Origin: Devosia beringensis
GTDB taxonomy: Bacteria > Pseudomonadota > Alphaproteobacteria > Rhizobiales > Devosiaceae
DNA: 64,000 nucleotides
Assembly (NCBI RefSeq): GCF_014926585.1
Contig: NZ_CP045422.1
Coordinates: forward strand, 1,900,501-1,964,500
Direction: 5' to 3'
In this document: positions 45,973 to 54,005 of the stretch, in pieces
Numbering within the stretch: the stretch's first letter is position 1
How the letters are laid out: each line of letters opens with the position of its first letter
Made by a program: the position numbers and the translations under genes
The notes under the pieces: generated by a model
Seen by the model: only the letters and a program-made list of their open reading frames with translations
The model's database searches: none
Told to the model about the DNA's origin: nothing

Positions 45973-46085
45973 GTGCGCGTCCCCGGGAGATTAAGGCGAG
46001 GTTAACACAGCGATGGCGGCGAGATGGTGGCAGAAGCGGGCAGGGTTAATGACGAAGCGGTGAGGGGAGGGCAGGACGCATGAGG

Positions 46086-46167
46086 CCTCATGGTGAGCCT
46101 GTCGAACCACGCGGTCGGTCACGCCGATCCTGCCACGACCTCGTCCTTCGACAGGTTCAGGATGAGG
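46086..46167. repeat. REP-like inverted repeat between two leftward genes
   Basis: The arms at 46086-46106 and 46147-46167 are inverted copies of a 21-base unit built on CCTGTCGAA (18 of 21 match). Units of this wording are common dispersed palindromes in alphaproteobacterial genomes, from general knowledge. It lies just after the deoD stop. Confidence 0.7.
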
Positions 46168-46177
46168 TCTACGGCCG

Positions 46178-46888
46178 CTATCCCTTGATCGCCACTTCCA
46201 GCGCCAGGGTCACCATTTCCTTGAGCGAGCTCTGGCGTTCCTCGGCGTCGATTTCGGCGCCGGTGATCAGGCAATCGGTCATGGTGCAGATGGCGAGCGC
46301 CCGGACGTCGAAGCGGGCGGCCAGGGTATAGAGCGCGGCCGCTTCCATTTCGACGCCGATGACGCCGTGCTGGGGCAGGGTGTCGTAACCGGCCATGCCA
46401 TTGGCGTGGTAGAATATGTCCGAGCTCAGCATATTGCCGGCGTGATAGGTCATGCCGGCTGCCTCGGCCTTTTCGGCGGCCGAGCGCAGCAGGCCGAAAT
46501 CGGCGATGGGGGCGAAGTTGAAGGCGCCAAAGCGGCCCTTCACAATAGAACTGTCGGTGGTGGCGGCCTGGGCCAGCACCAGGTCGCGTACCTTGACCTT
46601 GGCATTGAGCCCGCCGCAGGTGCCCACCCGGATCAGCGTCTTGACGCCGTAAGTGTTGATCAGCTCATGCACATAGATCGAGAGCGACGGCTGGCCCATG
46701 CCGCTGGCCTGCACCGAGACGGGCTTGCCCTTATAGGTGCCGGTATAGCCCAGGCAATTGCGCACCGAATTGACCAGGCGCGCCTCGTCGAAAAACGTTT
46801 CGGCAATCCACTTGGCGCGCAGCGGGTCGCCGGGCAGCAGCACCACTTCGGCATAATCGCCGGCTTTGGCATGGTTGTGAGGGGTCAT
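46178..46888 (-). CDS. deoD: Purine-nucleoside phosphorylase DeoD
   Basis: Phosphorolysis of purine (deoxy)nucleosides in salvage; hexameric E. coli type. The 236-residue protein starts MTPHNHAKAGDYAEVVLLPGDPLRA, has RVGTCGGLN, GVEMEAAALYTLAARF and the catalytic aspartate in CTMTDCLITGAE. The ATG at 46888 is chosen; upstream in-frame sequence lacks similarity. It is divergent from argC. Confidence 0.95.
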   Translation of the reverse strand: MTPHNHAKAGDYAEVVLLPGDPLRAKWIAETFFDEARLVNSVRNCLGYTGTYKGKPVSVQASGMGQPSLSIYVHELINTYGVKTLIRVGTCGGLNAKVKVRDLVLAQAATTDSSIVKGRFGAFNFAPIADFGLLRSAAEKAEAAGMTYHAGNMLSSDIFYHANGMAGYDTLPQHGVIGVEMEAAALYTLAARFDVRALAICTMTDCLITGAEIDAEERQSSLKEMVTLALEVAIKG

Positions 46889-47047
46889 CTTTTTGTCCTT
46901 GCTGGTGTCCGGTTGCCAAAGCAATGCCATCGGCGGGGCAGATCGGCAAGCCGGAGCGACCCGGATCGGGAGAGCGAAGAAAGGACCCGCAGTCTTGACC
47001 CCGACATGATCGCGGTCCATTTACGCTGCCCAAACGGGAGAACGCCA

Positions 47048-47995
47048 ATGGTCGCCAGGATTTTCATCGACGGGGAAGCCGGAACCACGGGTCTGCAGAT
47101 CCGCGAGCGGCTGGCCGGGCGGCGCGATCTCGAGGTGATCTCGATCGATGCGGACAAGCGCAAGGATATCAATGAGCGCGCGCGGCTGCTCAATGCGGCC
47201 GATATCGCCATCCTCTGCCTGCCCGATGATGCCGCCAAGGAGAGCGTGGCGCTGATCGACAATGGCACCACGCGGGTGATCGACGCCTCCTCGGCCTTTC
47301 GCGTCCATCCCGACTGGGCCTATGGCTTTGCCGAAATGGACAAGGGCCAATCTGCTGTCATCGCCAAGGCGCGCTTCGTTTCCAATCCGGGCTGCTATCC
47401 GCAGGGGCCGATTGCCACTTTGCGGCCGCTCATCCAGGCCGGGCTGCTGCCCGCCGCCTATCCGGTCAGCGTCAATGCCATTTCCGGCTATACCGGCGGC
47501 GGCAAGGCGATGATTGCCGAATATGAGGCGGCCGGCGCAAGCGCCAGCCATTTCATGCCCTATGGGCTGACCTTCGAGCACAAGCATGTGCCCGAAATGA
47601 CCGCCTATACAAAACTCGCCCAAGCGCCGCTCTTCGTGCCTTCGGTGGGCGACTATGCCCAGGGCATGGTGACCTTCGTGCCGCTGCAGCTGGGCCATCT
47701 GGGCGTGGTGCCGCGCGGCGAGGAACTGCATGCCGCCATTGCCGACCATTTTGCCGCCATCCCCGACAGCTTTGTCAGCGTGGCGCCCTATGCGGCACTG
47801 GCCAAGACGCCCGAACTCGACCCGCAGATCTACAACAATACCAATACGATGCGGCTGCATGTCTTTGCCAATGACGCGCGGGCGCAGGCCGTGCTGGTGG
47901 CGGTCTATGACAATCTGGGCAAGGGCGCCTCGGGCGCGGCGGTGCAGAACCTCAACCTGATGCTGGGCGTCAGCCCGCGCGAGGGCCTGGCATAG
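47048..47995 (+). CDS. argC: N-acetyl-gamma-glutamyl-phosphate reductase (type 2)
   Basis: Third step of arginine synthesis. The 315-residue protein belongs to the shorter type 2 group: IFIDGEAGTTGLQIRERL at the start, CLPDDAAKE, the catalytic Cys116 in NPGCYPQG and SGYTGGGKAMIAEYE. The ATG at 47048 is chosen; the frame is open further upstream over deoD but without conservation. Confidence 0.95.
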   Translation: MVARIFIDGEAGTTGLQIRERLAGRRDLEVISIDADKRKDINERARLLNAADIAILCLPDDAAKESVALIDNGTTRVIDASSAFRVHPDWAYGFAEMDKGQSAVIAKARFVSNPGCYPQGPIATLRPLIQAGLLPAAYPVSVNAISGYTGGGKAMIAEYEAAGASASHFMPYGLTFEHKHVPEMTAYTKLAQAPLFVPSVGDYAQGMVTFVPLQLGHLGVVPRGEELHAAIADHFAAIPDSFVSVAPYAALAKTPELDPQIYNNTNTMRLHVFANDARAQAVLVAVYDNLGKGASGAAVQNLNLMLGVSPREGLA

Positions 47996-48060
47996 CGGGC
48001 GTCGCAATATGCGAGCCCGCTCGCATTCTGCGACGCGGGATGTGACGCAAAACGCGATTG

Positions 48061-48205
48061 TTTACAGCACTTTAATACCTGTGCCCTAGATTTGCTGGTG
48101 CAGCGATCTGGCACGGAATGTGCAAGAGAGCGCCTATCCGGATCTTGTACTGCGTACCGGATGTCAGTCATTGAGGCCCCGTTCTGTGCGACCAGAACGG
48201 GGTCT
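48061..48205 (+). ncRNA. Candidate small RNA with promoter and terminal hairpin
   Basis: In the argC-yggT gap, TTTACA (48061-48066) and CCTAGA (48085-48090) could form a promoter (18-base spacing). About 90 bases on, a perfect 10-bp hairpin CCCCGTTCTG/CAGAACGGGG (48177-48186, 48193-48202) is followed by TCTT. The hairpin may simply be the argC terminator. Confidence 0.35.
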
Positions 48206-48281
48206 TCATGCTTTAGGGGCGCCGCTCTTGTCGGGCGGGGCGCTTGCGCCTAAATAAGGCAGCGAAAACAGGGAGACTGCA

Positions 48282-48572
48282 ATGAAGGCCGTACTCGATG
48301 TGATCATGGTGATCCTCCAGTTGTACTGGTGGGTGCTGCTGATCATGATCATCATGAGCTGGCTGATCTCGTTCAACGTGATCAACACGCGCAATCAGTT
48401 CGTCGAGAGCGTCTGGCGGGTGGTCAACCAGCTGACCGAGCCGCTGCTCAACCCGATCCGCCGGGTCATGCCGAATTTTTCCGGCCTCGATATTTCCCCG
48501 ATCATCCTGTTCCTGGGCATCTTCTTCATCCAGCAGCTGATCCTGCGCTATGGCTATGCCTACGTGCCCTGA
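48282..48572 (+). CDS. YggT family membrane protein
   Basis: A 96-residue inner-membrane protein with two helices. The pattern LYWWVLLIMIIMSWL, INTRNQFVESVWRVVNQLTEPLLNPIRR and SPIILFLGIFFIQQLI is standard for YggT. Its function is unclear; the gene is often near DUF167/YggU genes, as here, 12 bases apart. Confidence 0.92.
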   Translation: MKAVLDVIMVILQLYWWVLLIMIIMSWLISFNVINTRNQFVESVWRVVNQLTEPLLNPIRRVMPNFSGLDISPIILFLGIFFIQQLILRYGYAYVP

Positions 48573-48584
48573 GGGGCGCGACAG

Positions 48585-48899
48585 ATGGCAGACTGCTACC
48601 GGCTCGGCCCCCAGGGGCTGAGCCTTTTTGTTCGGGTCACCCCCAATGCCGGGCGCGATGCCATCGAGGGCGTCGAGCAGCGCGACGATGGCAGCGCCGT
48701 GCTGCGGGTGCGGGTGAAGGCCGTGCCCGACAAGGGCAAGGCGACGGCGGCCGTGATTGTTCTCCTCGCCAAGGCGCTGGGCGTGCCGAAATCGGCCATT
48801 ACCGTCACCAGCGGCGATACCGCCCGGCTCAAGACGCTGGCGGTGACGGGGGACGGGCCGGCGCTCGTGGCGGCGTTGATGAGGACAGCCCCCACCTAA
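48585..48899 (+). CDS. DUF167 (YggU) family protein
   Basis: A 104-residue small cytoplasmic protein with the DUF167 pattern LFVRVTPNAGRDAIEG, VKAVPDKGKATAAVIVLLAKAL and KSAITVTSGDTARLK. Function unknown. Its last codons and TAA stop (48897-48899) fall inside a REP-like repeat, which therefore supplies the C-terminus. Confidence 0.9.
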   Translation: MADCYRLGPQGLSLFVRVTPNAGRDAIEGVEQRDDGSAVLRVRVKAVPDKGKATAAVIVLLAKALGVPKSAITVTSGDTARLKTLAVTGDGPALVAALMRTAPT

Positions 48900-48989
48900 C
48901 CTCCCCCTGAAGGGGGAGGGATTGATCGGGGGTGCCGGACGATCTCGCCCGATCCACTGCGCGGTCCCTCCCCCTTGTATGTTTGCTTG

Positions 48990-49165
48990 GAGGCCGTGAT
49001 TGGCGATGATCGGCCTGGGAGCTTTGGGTTTACCGGGCTCCCGGGCTGGATAGCGTGTGTCCCCCAAGAGCCAGCAAGCTCGCCCCTGAGCAGACGCGTC
49101 CGGCCCATCTTGACTGTCTCGAACGGTTGGTTGGGCGACATGCCCGCATACAAGGCAGAGCGATC
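48990..49165 (+). ncRNA. Predicted bridge RNA of the IS110 element
   Basis: IS110 recombinases use a bridge RNA from a non-coding end to pair with target and donor DNA. Seen here in order: hairpins AGGCCG/CGGCCT (48991-49016) and GGGAGC/GCTCCC (49017-49042); TCCCCC (49060-49065), same as left target 48969-48974; hairpin GAGC/GCTC (49068-49081); CCCCTGAG (49083-49090), complementary to right target CTCAGGGG (50123-50130); ACGGTTG (49123-49129), same as left donor 50116-50122; hairpin GGGC/GCCC (49133-49145); CATACAAG (49147-49154), complementary to right donor CTTGTATG (48974-48981). Ends of the RNA are estimates. Confidence 0.8.
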
Positions 49166-50107
49166 ATGATTTTTTCCCCAGACTATGTTGGTGTCGACGT
49201 CTCCAAGAAGCACCTGGATCTGGCCATCACCGGCTCGAGCAGGTTGCGCGTGTCCAATAATCCGGCTGGCATGGCTCGGTTGGTGCAAAAGATCTCCAGC
49301 CTGACCCGGCCCCATCTGGTCTGTGAGGCCACCGGCAGCTATACGCGGCTGATGGCCCGCTCGCTCAGCCAGCATGGCATCGCGCTGAGCACGATTAACC
49401 CGCGCCGGGTGCGCGATCTGGCTCGGGCCGACGGGCTGCTGGCCAAGACCGATGCGATTGACGCCGCGGCGATCCTGCGCTTCGCTCACCTGATGCACCC
49501 AGATCCCGACCCCCTCTACGATCCAAATGCCGTGGAAATGGCCGATCTGGTGCGCCGGCGCCGCCAGATGGTGGATATGCTGGCCATGGAAAAGCAGCGT
49601 CGCGAGCACCCTGAAGCTGCGCTGGCGCAAGCCAGCATCGATGCTCATATAGGCTTCTTGAGCAGCCAGATCGGCGAGATGGATCGGGCCATTACCCGCC
49701 AGATCGATAGCGATGCGACGCTACGGCGCCGGGCCGAACTACTCACCACCATCCCCGGCATCGGCCAGACTACGGCCGCCGTGCTGCTGGCCGAAATGCC
49801 CGAGCTGGGCGGCATCGGCAACAAGCAGGCGGCCGCCTTGGCCGGAGTCGCCCCCTTCAACCGCGATAGTGGTGAGATGCGCGGCCAGGCCCATATCGCC
49901 GGCGGACGCCTCTCGGTGCGCTGCGCTCTCTATATGGCCACCCTGTCGGCCATCCGTGCTAACCCGCCCATCCGCGACTTCTACAAAAGGCTGCGCGCCC
50001 AGGGCAAACCGGGAAAGCTCGCCATCGTCGCCGCCATGCGCAAACTCATCACGACAGCCAATGCCGTCCTTGCCAACAACACCCCCTGGCACACCAACAC
50101 AGCTTGA
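49166..50107 (+). CDS. IS110-family transposase (DEDD/serine recombinase)
   Basis: A 313-residue recombinase. The N-terminal RuvC-like DEDD domain shows VGVDVSKKHLDLAI, the Glu in VCEATGSYTR, and KTDAIDAAAILRFA. The C-terminal Tnp20 domain shows IPGIGQTTAAVLLAEMPELG and AALAGVAPFNRDSGEMRG with the candidate nucleophilic serine region, then RCALYMATLSAIRANP. Length is close to IS621 (326). The ATG at 49166 is chosen because it starts the conserved domain and lies after the guide segments; the frame upstream is open but non-coding. The gene looks intact. Confidence 0.95.
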   Translation: MIFSPDYVGVDVSKKHLDLAITGSSRLRVSNNPAGMARLVQKISSLTRPHLVCEATGSYTRLMARSLSQHGIALSTINPRRVRDLARADGLLAKTDAIDAAAILRFAHLMHPDPDPLYDPNAVEMADLVRRRRQMVDMLAMEKQRREHPEAALAQASIDAHIGFLSSQIGEMDRAITRQIDSDATLRRRAELLTTIPGIGQTTAAVLLAEMPELGGIGNKQAAALAGVAPFNRDSGEMRGQAHIAGGRLSVRCALYMATLSAIRANPPIRDFYKRLRAQGKPGKLAIVAAMRKLITTANAVLANNTPWHTNTA

Positions 50108-50109
50108 CC
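50104..50109 (+). promoter_or_regulatory. Half-promoter (-35) at the IS right end
   Basis: TTGACC here overlaps the transposase stop. When IS ends are joined with one CT core, it lies exactly 17 bases before TATGTT (48978-48983) at the left end, producing a complete promoter aimed at the bridge RNA. Split promoters of this kind are known for IS110 circles. Confidence 0.7.
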
Positions 50110-50328
50110 GCAAACACGGTTGCTCAGGGGGAGGTTAGGTGGGGGTCTTCGCCAGGACGCTCACATCTCCCCAGCCCGCGACAATTCACCGCAATATCCA
50201 TTGCTTAAGCAGACAATCCGGCTAATCTCGACGGCGGAGGGGGCTCTTAGGAGGGCTGGCCGATCCGGGTTGGAGGACCCGCTCGGCCTGGCATGGAGTC
50301 CCTGGAGGAAATCGAGAGGGACTATTCT

Positions 50329-52473
50329 ATGACTTTGGCACTCTGGCTGATCGTCATCTGCGGCGCTCTGGCCATCATCTATGGCGTCATCACCACACGA
50401 CAATTGCTCGCTGCCGATGCCGGCTCGGCCCGCATGCAGGAAATCTCGGCCGCCGTGCGCGAAGGCGCCTCGGCCTATCTCAAGCGGCAATATACCACCA
50501 TCGCCATCGTGGGCGTTGTCATCCTGATCGCGGCCTGGTTTCTGCTGGGCATCTATGCGGCGGTGGGCTTCCTGCTCGGCGCGGTGCTATCAGGCGCGGC
50601 CGGTTTCATCGGCATGAATGTGTCGGTGCGCGCCAATGTGCGGGTGGCGCAGGCGGCCATCGGCTCGCTCGCCAAGGGGCTGGACCTGGCCTTCAAGTCG
50701 GGCGCGGTCACCGGCATGCTGGTGGCGGGGCTCGGGCTCCTGGGTGTCACGCTTTACTTCATCGTGCTGACGCAGTTTTTGGGCTTTGCCTTCAATGACC
50801 GGGTGGTCATCGATGCGCTGGTCGCCCTGTCGTTCGGTGCCTCGCTGATTTCCATCTTCGCCCGGCTGGGCGGGGGCATTTTCACCAAGGGCGCCGATGT
50901 CGGCGGCGACATGGTGGGCAAGGTCGAGGCGGGCATTCCCGAGGATGATCCGCGCAACCCGGCCACCATTGCCGACAATGTGGGCGACAATGTCGGCGAC
51001 TGCGCCGGCATGGCGGCAGATCTCTTCGAAACCTATGTGGTGACCCTGGTGGCCACCATGGTGCTGGCCGCCATCATCCTGCCCGATGCGTTCAAGCTGG
51101 CCGGCATGGTGCTGCCGCTGGCCATCGGCGGCGCCTGCGTCGTGACGTCCATTATCGGCACCTATTTCGTCAAGCTGGGCGCCTCCAACAATATCATGGG
51201 CGCGCTCTACAAGGGCATTATCGCTACCGGCGTCTTTTCGCTGGTGGCCCTGCTGCCGGTGCTGTGGATGGTTTTTGGCGACCTCAACGTCGCCATTGCT
51301 GCCACTGACAAGACCTTTACCCCAATGAGCCTGTTCTGGTGCGGCGTGGCGGGCCTGGTCATTACCGGGCTCATCATCGTCATCACCGAATATTATACCG
51401 GCACCAATCGGCGCCCGGTCAATTCCATCGCCGAGGCCTCGGTCACCGGCCATGGCACCAATGTCATCCAGGGCCTCGCCGTCTCGCTGGAGTCGACCGC
51501 CCTGCCGGCTTTGGTGATCATTGCCGGCATCATCGTCACCTATAATCTGGCCGGTCTCTTCGGCATTGCCTTTGCCGTGGCAACCATGCTGGCGCTGGCC
51601 GGCATGGTGGTCGCGCTCGATGCCTTCGGGCCGGTTACCGACAATGCCGGTGGCATCGCCGAAATGGCCGGGCTCGACAAGGAAGTGCGGCACAATACCG
51701 ATGCGCTCGACGCGGTGGGCAATACGACCAAGGCCGTCACCAAGGGCTATGCCATCGGCTCGGCGGGCCTGGGCGCCCTCGTCCTGTTTGCCGCCTATAC
51801 GCAGGACCTGATCTACTTTGCCAACCTGCCCGATGCGCCGGCGATCTTTGCCGGCATGGGCACGCTCACCTTCTCGCTGGCCGATCCCTATGTGGTGGTG
51901 GGTCTGCTGTTTGGTGGCCTGCTGCCCTTCCTCTTCTCGGGCATGAGCATGACGGCGGTGGGTCGCGCCGCCCAATCGGTGGTGGTGGAAGTGCGCCGCC
52001 AGTTCAAGGCTGATCCGGGCATCATGGCCGGCACGTCCAAGCCCGATTATGCGCGGGCCGTCGACATGCTGACCCAGGCGGCGATCAAGGAAATGATCGT
52101 GCCGTCATTGCTGCCGGTGCTCAGCCCCATCGTGGTGTTCTTCGTGATCTACTGGATCGCCGGCGCGGCGGCGGGCTTTTCGGCCCTGGGCGCCATGCTG
52201 ATGGGCGTCATCGTCACCGGGCTCTTCGTCGCCATTTCCATGACCGCCGGCGGCGGCGCCTGGGACAATGCCAAAAAGAGCTTCGAGGACGGCTTTACCG
52301 ACAGCCACGGCGTCACCCACCACAAGGGCAGCGACGCCCACAAGGCCTCGGTCACCGGCGACACCGTCGGCGACCCCTACAAGGACACGGCGGGCCCCGC
52401 CGTCAATCCGATGATCAAGATCACCAATATCGTGGCCCTGTTGCTGATCGCGGTGCTGGCGCATTGGGGCTGA
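50329..52473 (+). CDS. hppA: Membrane-bound proton-pumping pyrophosphatase, K+-insensitive
   Basis: Uses pyrophosphate hydrolysis to pump protons. The 714-residue protein has about 16 helices and the catalytic motif [20 protein letters not shown], then [20 protein letters not shown], and a late [17 protein letters not shown]. The motif [10 protein letters not shown] with Lys468 marks the potassium-independent class (Ala in K+-dependent enzymes). The ATG at 50329 with GAGAGGG about 9 bases upstream is chosen over an unconserved ATG at 50293. A soluble pyrophosphatase gene also exists (56473-57003). Confidence 0.96.
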   Translation: MTLALWLIVICGALAIIYGVITTRQLLAADAGSARMQEISAAVREGASAYLKRQYTTIAIVGVVILIAAWFLLGIYAAVGFLLGAVLSGAAGFIGMNVSVRANVRVAQAAIGSLAKGLDLAFKSGAVTGMLVAGLGLLGVTLYFIVLTQFLGFAFNDRVVIDALVALSFGASLISIFARLGGGIFTKGADVGGDMVGKVEAGIPEDDPRNPATIADNVGDNVGDCAGMAADLFETYVVTLVATMVLAAIILPDAFKLAGMVLPLAIGGACVVTSIIGTYFVKLGASNNIMGALYKGIIATGVFSLVALLPVLWMVFGDLNVAIAATDKTFTPMSLFWCGVAGLVITGLIIVITEYYTGTNRRPVNSIAEASVTGHGTNVIQGLAVSLESTALPALVIIAGIIVTYNLAGLFGIAFAVATMLALAGMVVALDAFGPVTDNAGGIAEMAGLDKEVRHNTDALDAVGNTTKAVTKGYAIGSAGLGALVLFAAYTQDLIYFANLPDAPAIFAGMGTLTFSLADPYVVVGLLFGGLLPFLFSGMSMTAVGRAAQSVVVEVRRQFKADPGIMAGTSKPDYARAVDMLTQAAIKEMIVPSLLPVLSPIVVFFVIYWIAGAAAGFSALGAMLMGVIVTGLFVAISMTAGGGAWDNAKKSFEDGFTDSHGVTHHKGSDAHKASVTGDTVGDPYKDTAGPAVNPMIKITNIVALLLIAVLAHWG

Positions 52474-52498
52474 CCAGACGTCGTCTGGACTGAACTGA

Positions 52499-52528
52499 AG
52501 AAGGCCCGGGAGTGATCCTGGGCCTTCT
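52499..52528 (+). terminator. Hairpin terminator after hppA
   Basis: Long stem AGAAGGCCC/GGGCCTTCT (52499-52507, 52520-52528) with inner GGA/TCC pairs. It lies between convergent genes. A separate small palindrome CCAGACG-T-CGTCTGG (52474-52488) precedes it, directly after the stop. Confidence 0.7.
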
Positions 52529-52548
52529 CGCTAATATATGGTGGACGG

Positions 52549-53028
52549 TCAGTGTGCCGCAGCGGTCATGGGTTCGGGGGCGCCGTCCATCCAGCTCACC
52601 AGTTGCGTCAGGGCCTCGATCTGCCAGCCGGCCGTCGTGCGGCGCAGGGCATTGATATAGCTGCCATGCATGACAAAGACCGGCCCGCTGGCCGCGCCCG
52701 GCTGATAGTGCTGGGCGTACATGTACGACGTGCAGGTGGCCCGGTCGGGATCGACAGGGTCAAAGGTGATGACATGGTTGGGGCTCAGATGCTGACGCGC
52801 CTTGAAGCCGCTGAGGCCAGCGCTGGCGAAGGCGACGAAGTCGGTGCGGTCAAAGTCCTGGGCCGGCATGCCGGCGGCGGAAAAATCAACATGCACACTG
52901 TCGGTAAAACAGGCACCAAATCCGGCCCAGTCGCCGGCGTCGATGCTGGTGGCATAGGTGATGACGCGCTCGCTGATGGTGTGGCGGTCTTCAAGGCGCT
53001 GCAGGCGCTGGGCGAGGTCTAGGCTCAT
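52549..53028 (-). CDS. SnoaL-like / NTF2-fold protein
   Basis: A 159-residue protein of the NTF2-like SnoaL_4 type: MSLDLAQRLQRLEDRHTISE then YATSIDAGDWAGFGACFTDSVHVDF and HLSPNHVITFD with a conserved His, and VMHGSYINALRRTTAGWQI. Related proteins act as isomerases, dehydratases or dioxygenase subunits; no substrate is evident. Divergent from the HxlR regulator, which may control it. The ATG at 53028 is chosen over 53070. Confidence 0.85.
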   Translation of the reverse strand: MSLDLAQRLQRLEDRHTISERVITYATSIDAGDWAGFGACFTDSVHVDFSAAGMPAQDFDRTDFVAFASAGLSGFKARQHLSPNHVITFDPVDPDRATCTSYMYAQHYQPGAASGPVFVMHGSYINALRRTTAGWQIEALTQLVSWMDGAPEPMTAAAH

Positions 53029-53174
53029 GACGGCTCCAATTTCCATTGGCGTGCCAGATTGGCAACGCACTGTTTGTGCGTTGGTATATGCTGGTGACTA
53101 AAACCTGCCGCAAGAACGCATGAAAAGCTGCGTAACGATCAGCGATGTACGTTGCCGACCAAAGGGAGCCCTCC

Positions 53175-53600
53175 ATGAGCACCGAACCCGCCGATGCCAC
53201 CGGCGTCACGCCACGCAGCGAATGCCTTGCACTGGGGCAGGTGATCGCCCGGATCGGCGACAAGTGGACCGTCATGGTGGTCGGCCATCTTTCGGGCGGC
53301 CCCATGCGGTTCAATGCGATCATGCGGGCCATTCCGGGCATTTCCCATCGCATGCTGACGCTGACCCTGCGCGGACTACAGCGCGACGGCATGGTCAGCC
53401 GCACGGTATTTCCCACCATTCCCCCCGGTGTCGAGTATGAACTGACCCCGCTCGGGCGCTCTCTGACTGGCCCGCTCTCGCTGCTGGCCGGCTGGGCCGG
53501 CGCCAACCGCGCCGATATCGAAGCGGCGCAGCGTGATTATGATCTGGACCTGGCGGCTGTGGCGCCATCTCGGGATGGATCCCGGCCTGCGCCGGGATGA
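53175..53600 (+). CDS. HxlR-family transcriptional regulator
   Basis: A 141-residue winged-helix regulator. Core features: IARIGDKWTVMVVGHLSGGPMRFN, IPGISHRMLTLTLRGLQRDGMVSR and YELTPLGRSL. It is divergent from the SnoaL-like gene with a 146-base gap that likely holds its operator. The last seven codons and the stop fall in a palindromic repeat (53579-53598), so the C-terminus is repeat-derived. The ATG at 53175 follows GGGAGCC. Confidence 0.92.
   Translation: MSTEPADATGVTPRSECLALGQVIARIGDKWTVMVVGHLSGGPMRFNAIMRAIPGISHRMLTLTLRGLQRDGMVSRTVFPTIPPGVEYELTPLGRSLTGPLSLLAGWAGANRADIEAAQRDYDLDLAAVAPSRDGSRPAPG
53579..53598. repeat. Short REP-like hairpin at the HxlR gene end
   Basis: Perfect 8-bp palindrome ATCCCGGC/GCCGGGAT around CTGC. 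This wording is common in dispersed repeats of Alphaproteobacteria. It overlaps the HxlR coding end. Confidence 0.65.
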
Positions 53601-53643
53601 CAGCGCGCGTGTGGTAGCCTTGGTGCCAACCCCACCCACCGCG

Positions 53644-53730
53644 CGTCACCCTCGGGCTTGATCCGAGGGCTCTGTACTGACGGGGGCGCCGGGCAAGTGC
53701 AGCCCCCTCGGGTCAAGCCCGAGGGTGACG
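53644..53730. repeat. REP-like pair of inverted 26-base units
   Basis: Units at 53644-53669 and 53705-53730 are inverted copies (25 of 26 match) built on ACCCTCGGGCTTGA. Each unit is itself partly palindromic (CCCTCGG/CCGAGGG). This is the layout of BIME-like paired REPs. Confidence 0.8.
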
Positions 53731-53944
53731 ACCGCCTAGATTTGGCATTGCAGTGATCACCCCGTTATCCCGCTTATCCCCGCCGCCAAAACCGCGCGCA
53801 TAATCCCCCCATCACCCCACGCGGCGGCCTGCAGGCGAACAGTGGTGGGGTGAGCCGGGTGGGGGTTTTGCCTCTCCCACAGGTTCCGAGACGGCCGTGC
53901 GAGGACGAGCGATCCCGTGCCGCCGAACAGTTCCAAAAACCGGC

Positions 53945-54005
53945 ACCCCGAGGCGGCTATCGTCTCACTATTTTAACTTACCAGAGGCGAAAGCGGCCTC
54001 GGGGT
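53945..54005 (+). other. Conspicuous stem-loop, possible structured RNA
   Basis: A perfect 10-bp outer stem ACCCCGAGGC/GCCTCGGGGT (53945-53954, 53996-54005) encloses an inner 6-bp stem CGTCTC/GAGGCG (53961-53966, 53984-53989, one G-U) and an AT-rich 17-base loop. It lies 120 bases before the ion channel gene. The rest of the gap 53731-54124 has no convincing gene; another hairpin, CACCCCAC with GTGGGGTG, lies at about 53814-53852. No known RNA family is recognised. Confidence 0.4.

Larger units (their letters stand above)
48976..50124 (+). mobile_element. IS110-family insertion sequence (5' guide-RNA type)
   Basis: About 1,149 bases with a single transposase gene, a 190-base 5' non-coding end and a 17-base 3' end. 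There are no terminal inverted repeats, as usual for IS110. Both boundaries carry a CT dinucleotide (48974-48975 and 50123-50124), the core used by IS621-type members. The ends are placed by removing sequence that interrupts the host palindrome, and agree with guide matches in the 5' end. Confidence 0.85.
48889..50145. repeat. REP-like palindrome interrupted by an IS110-type element
   Basis: Arms at 48889-48908 and 50126-50145 are perfect 20-base inverted copies of a unit containing CCTAACCTCCCCC. Next to the left arm lies AGGGGGAGGG (48911-48920) and a matching CCCTCCCCC (48966-48974) lies before the IS. Removing the IS gives a second, inverted copy of the left-hand unit, so the element landed within a palindromic repeat. 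Confidence 0.88.

Noticed and set aside
46367..47047. Upstream extension of ArgC
   Set aside because: Antisense to deoD; conserved ArgC starts at 47048.
49055..49165. N-terminal extension of the IS110 transposase
   Set aside because: IS110 recombinases begin just before the VGVDVSK motif; this stretch holds the guide-like segments instead.
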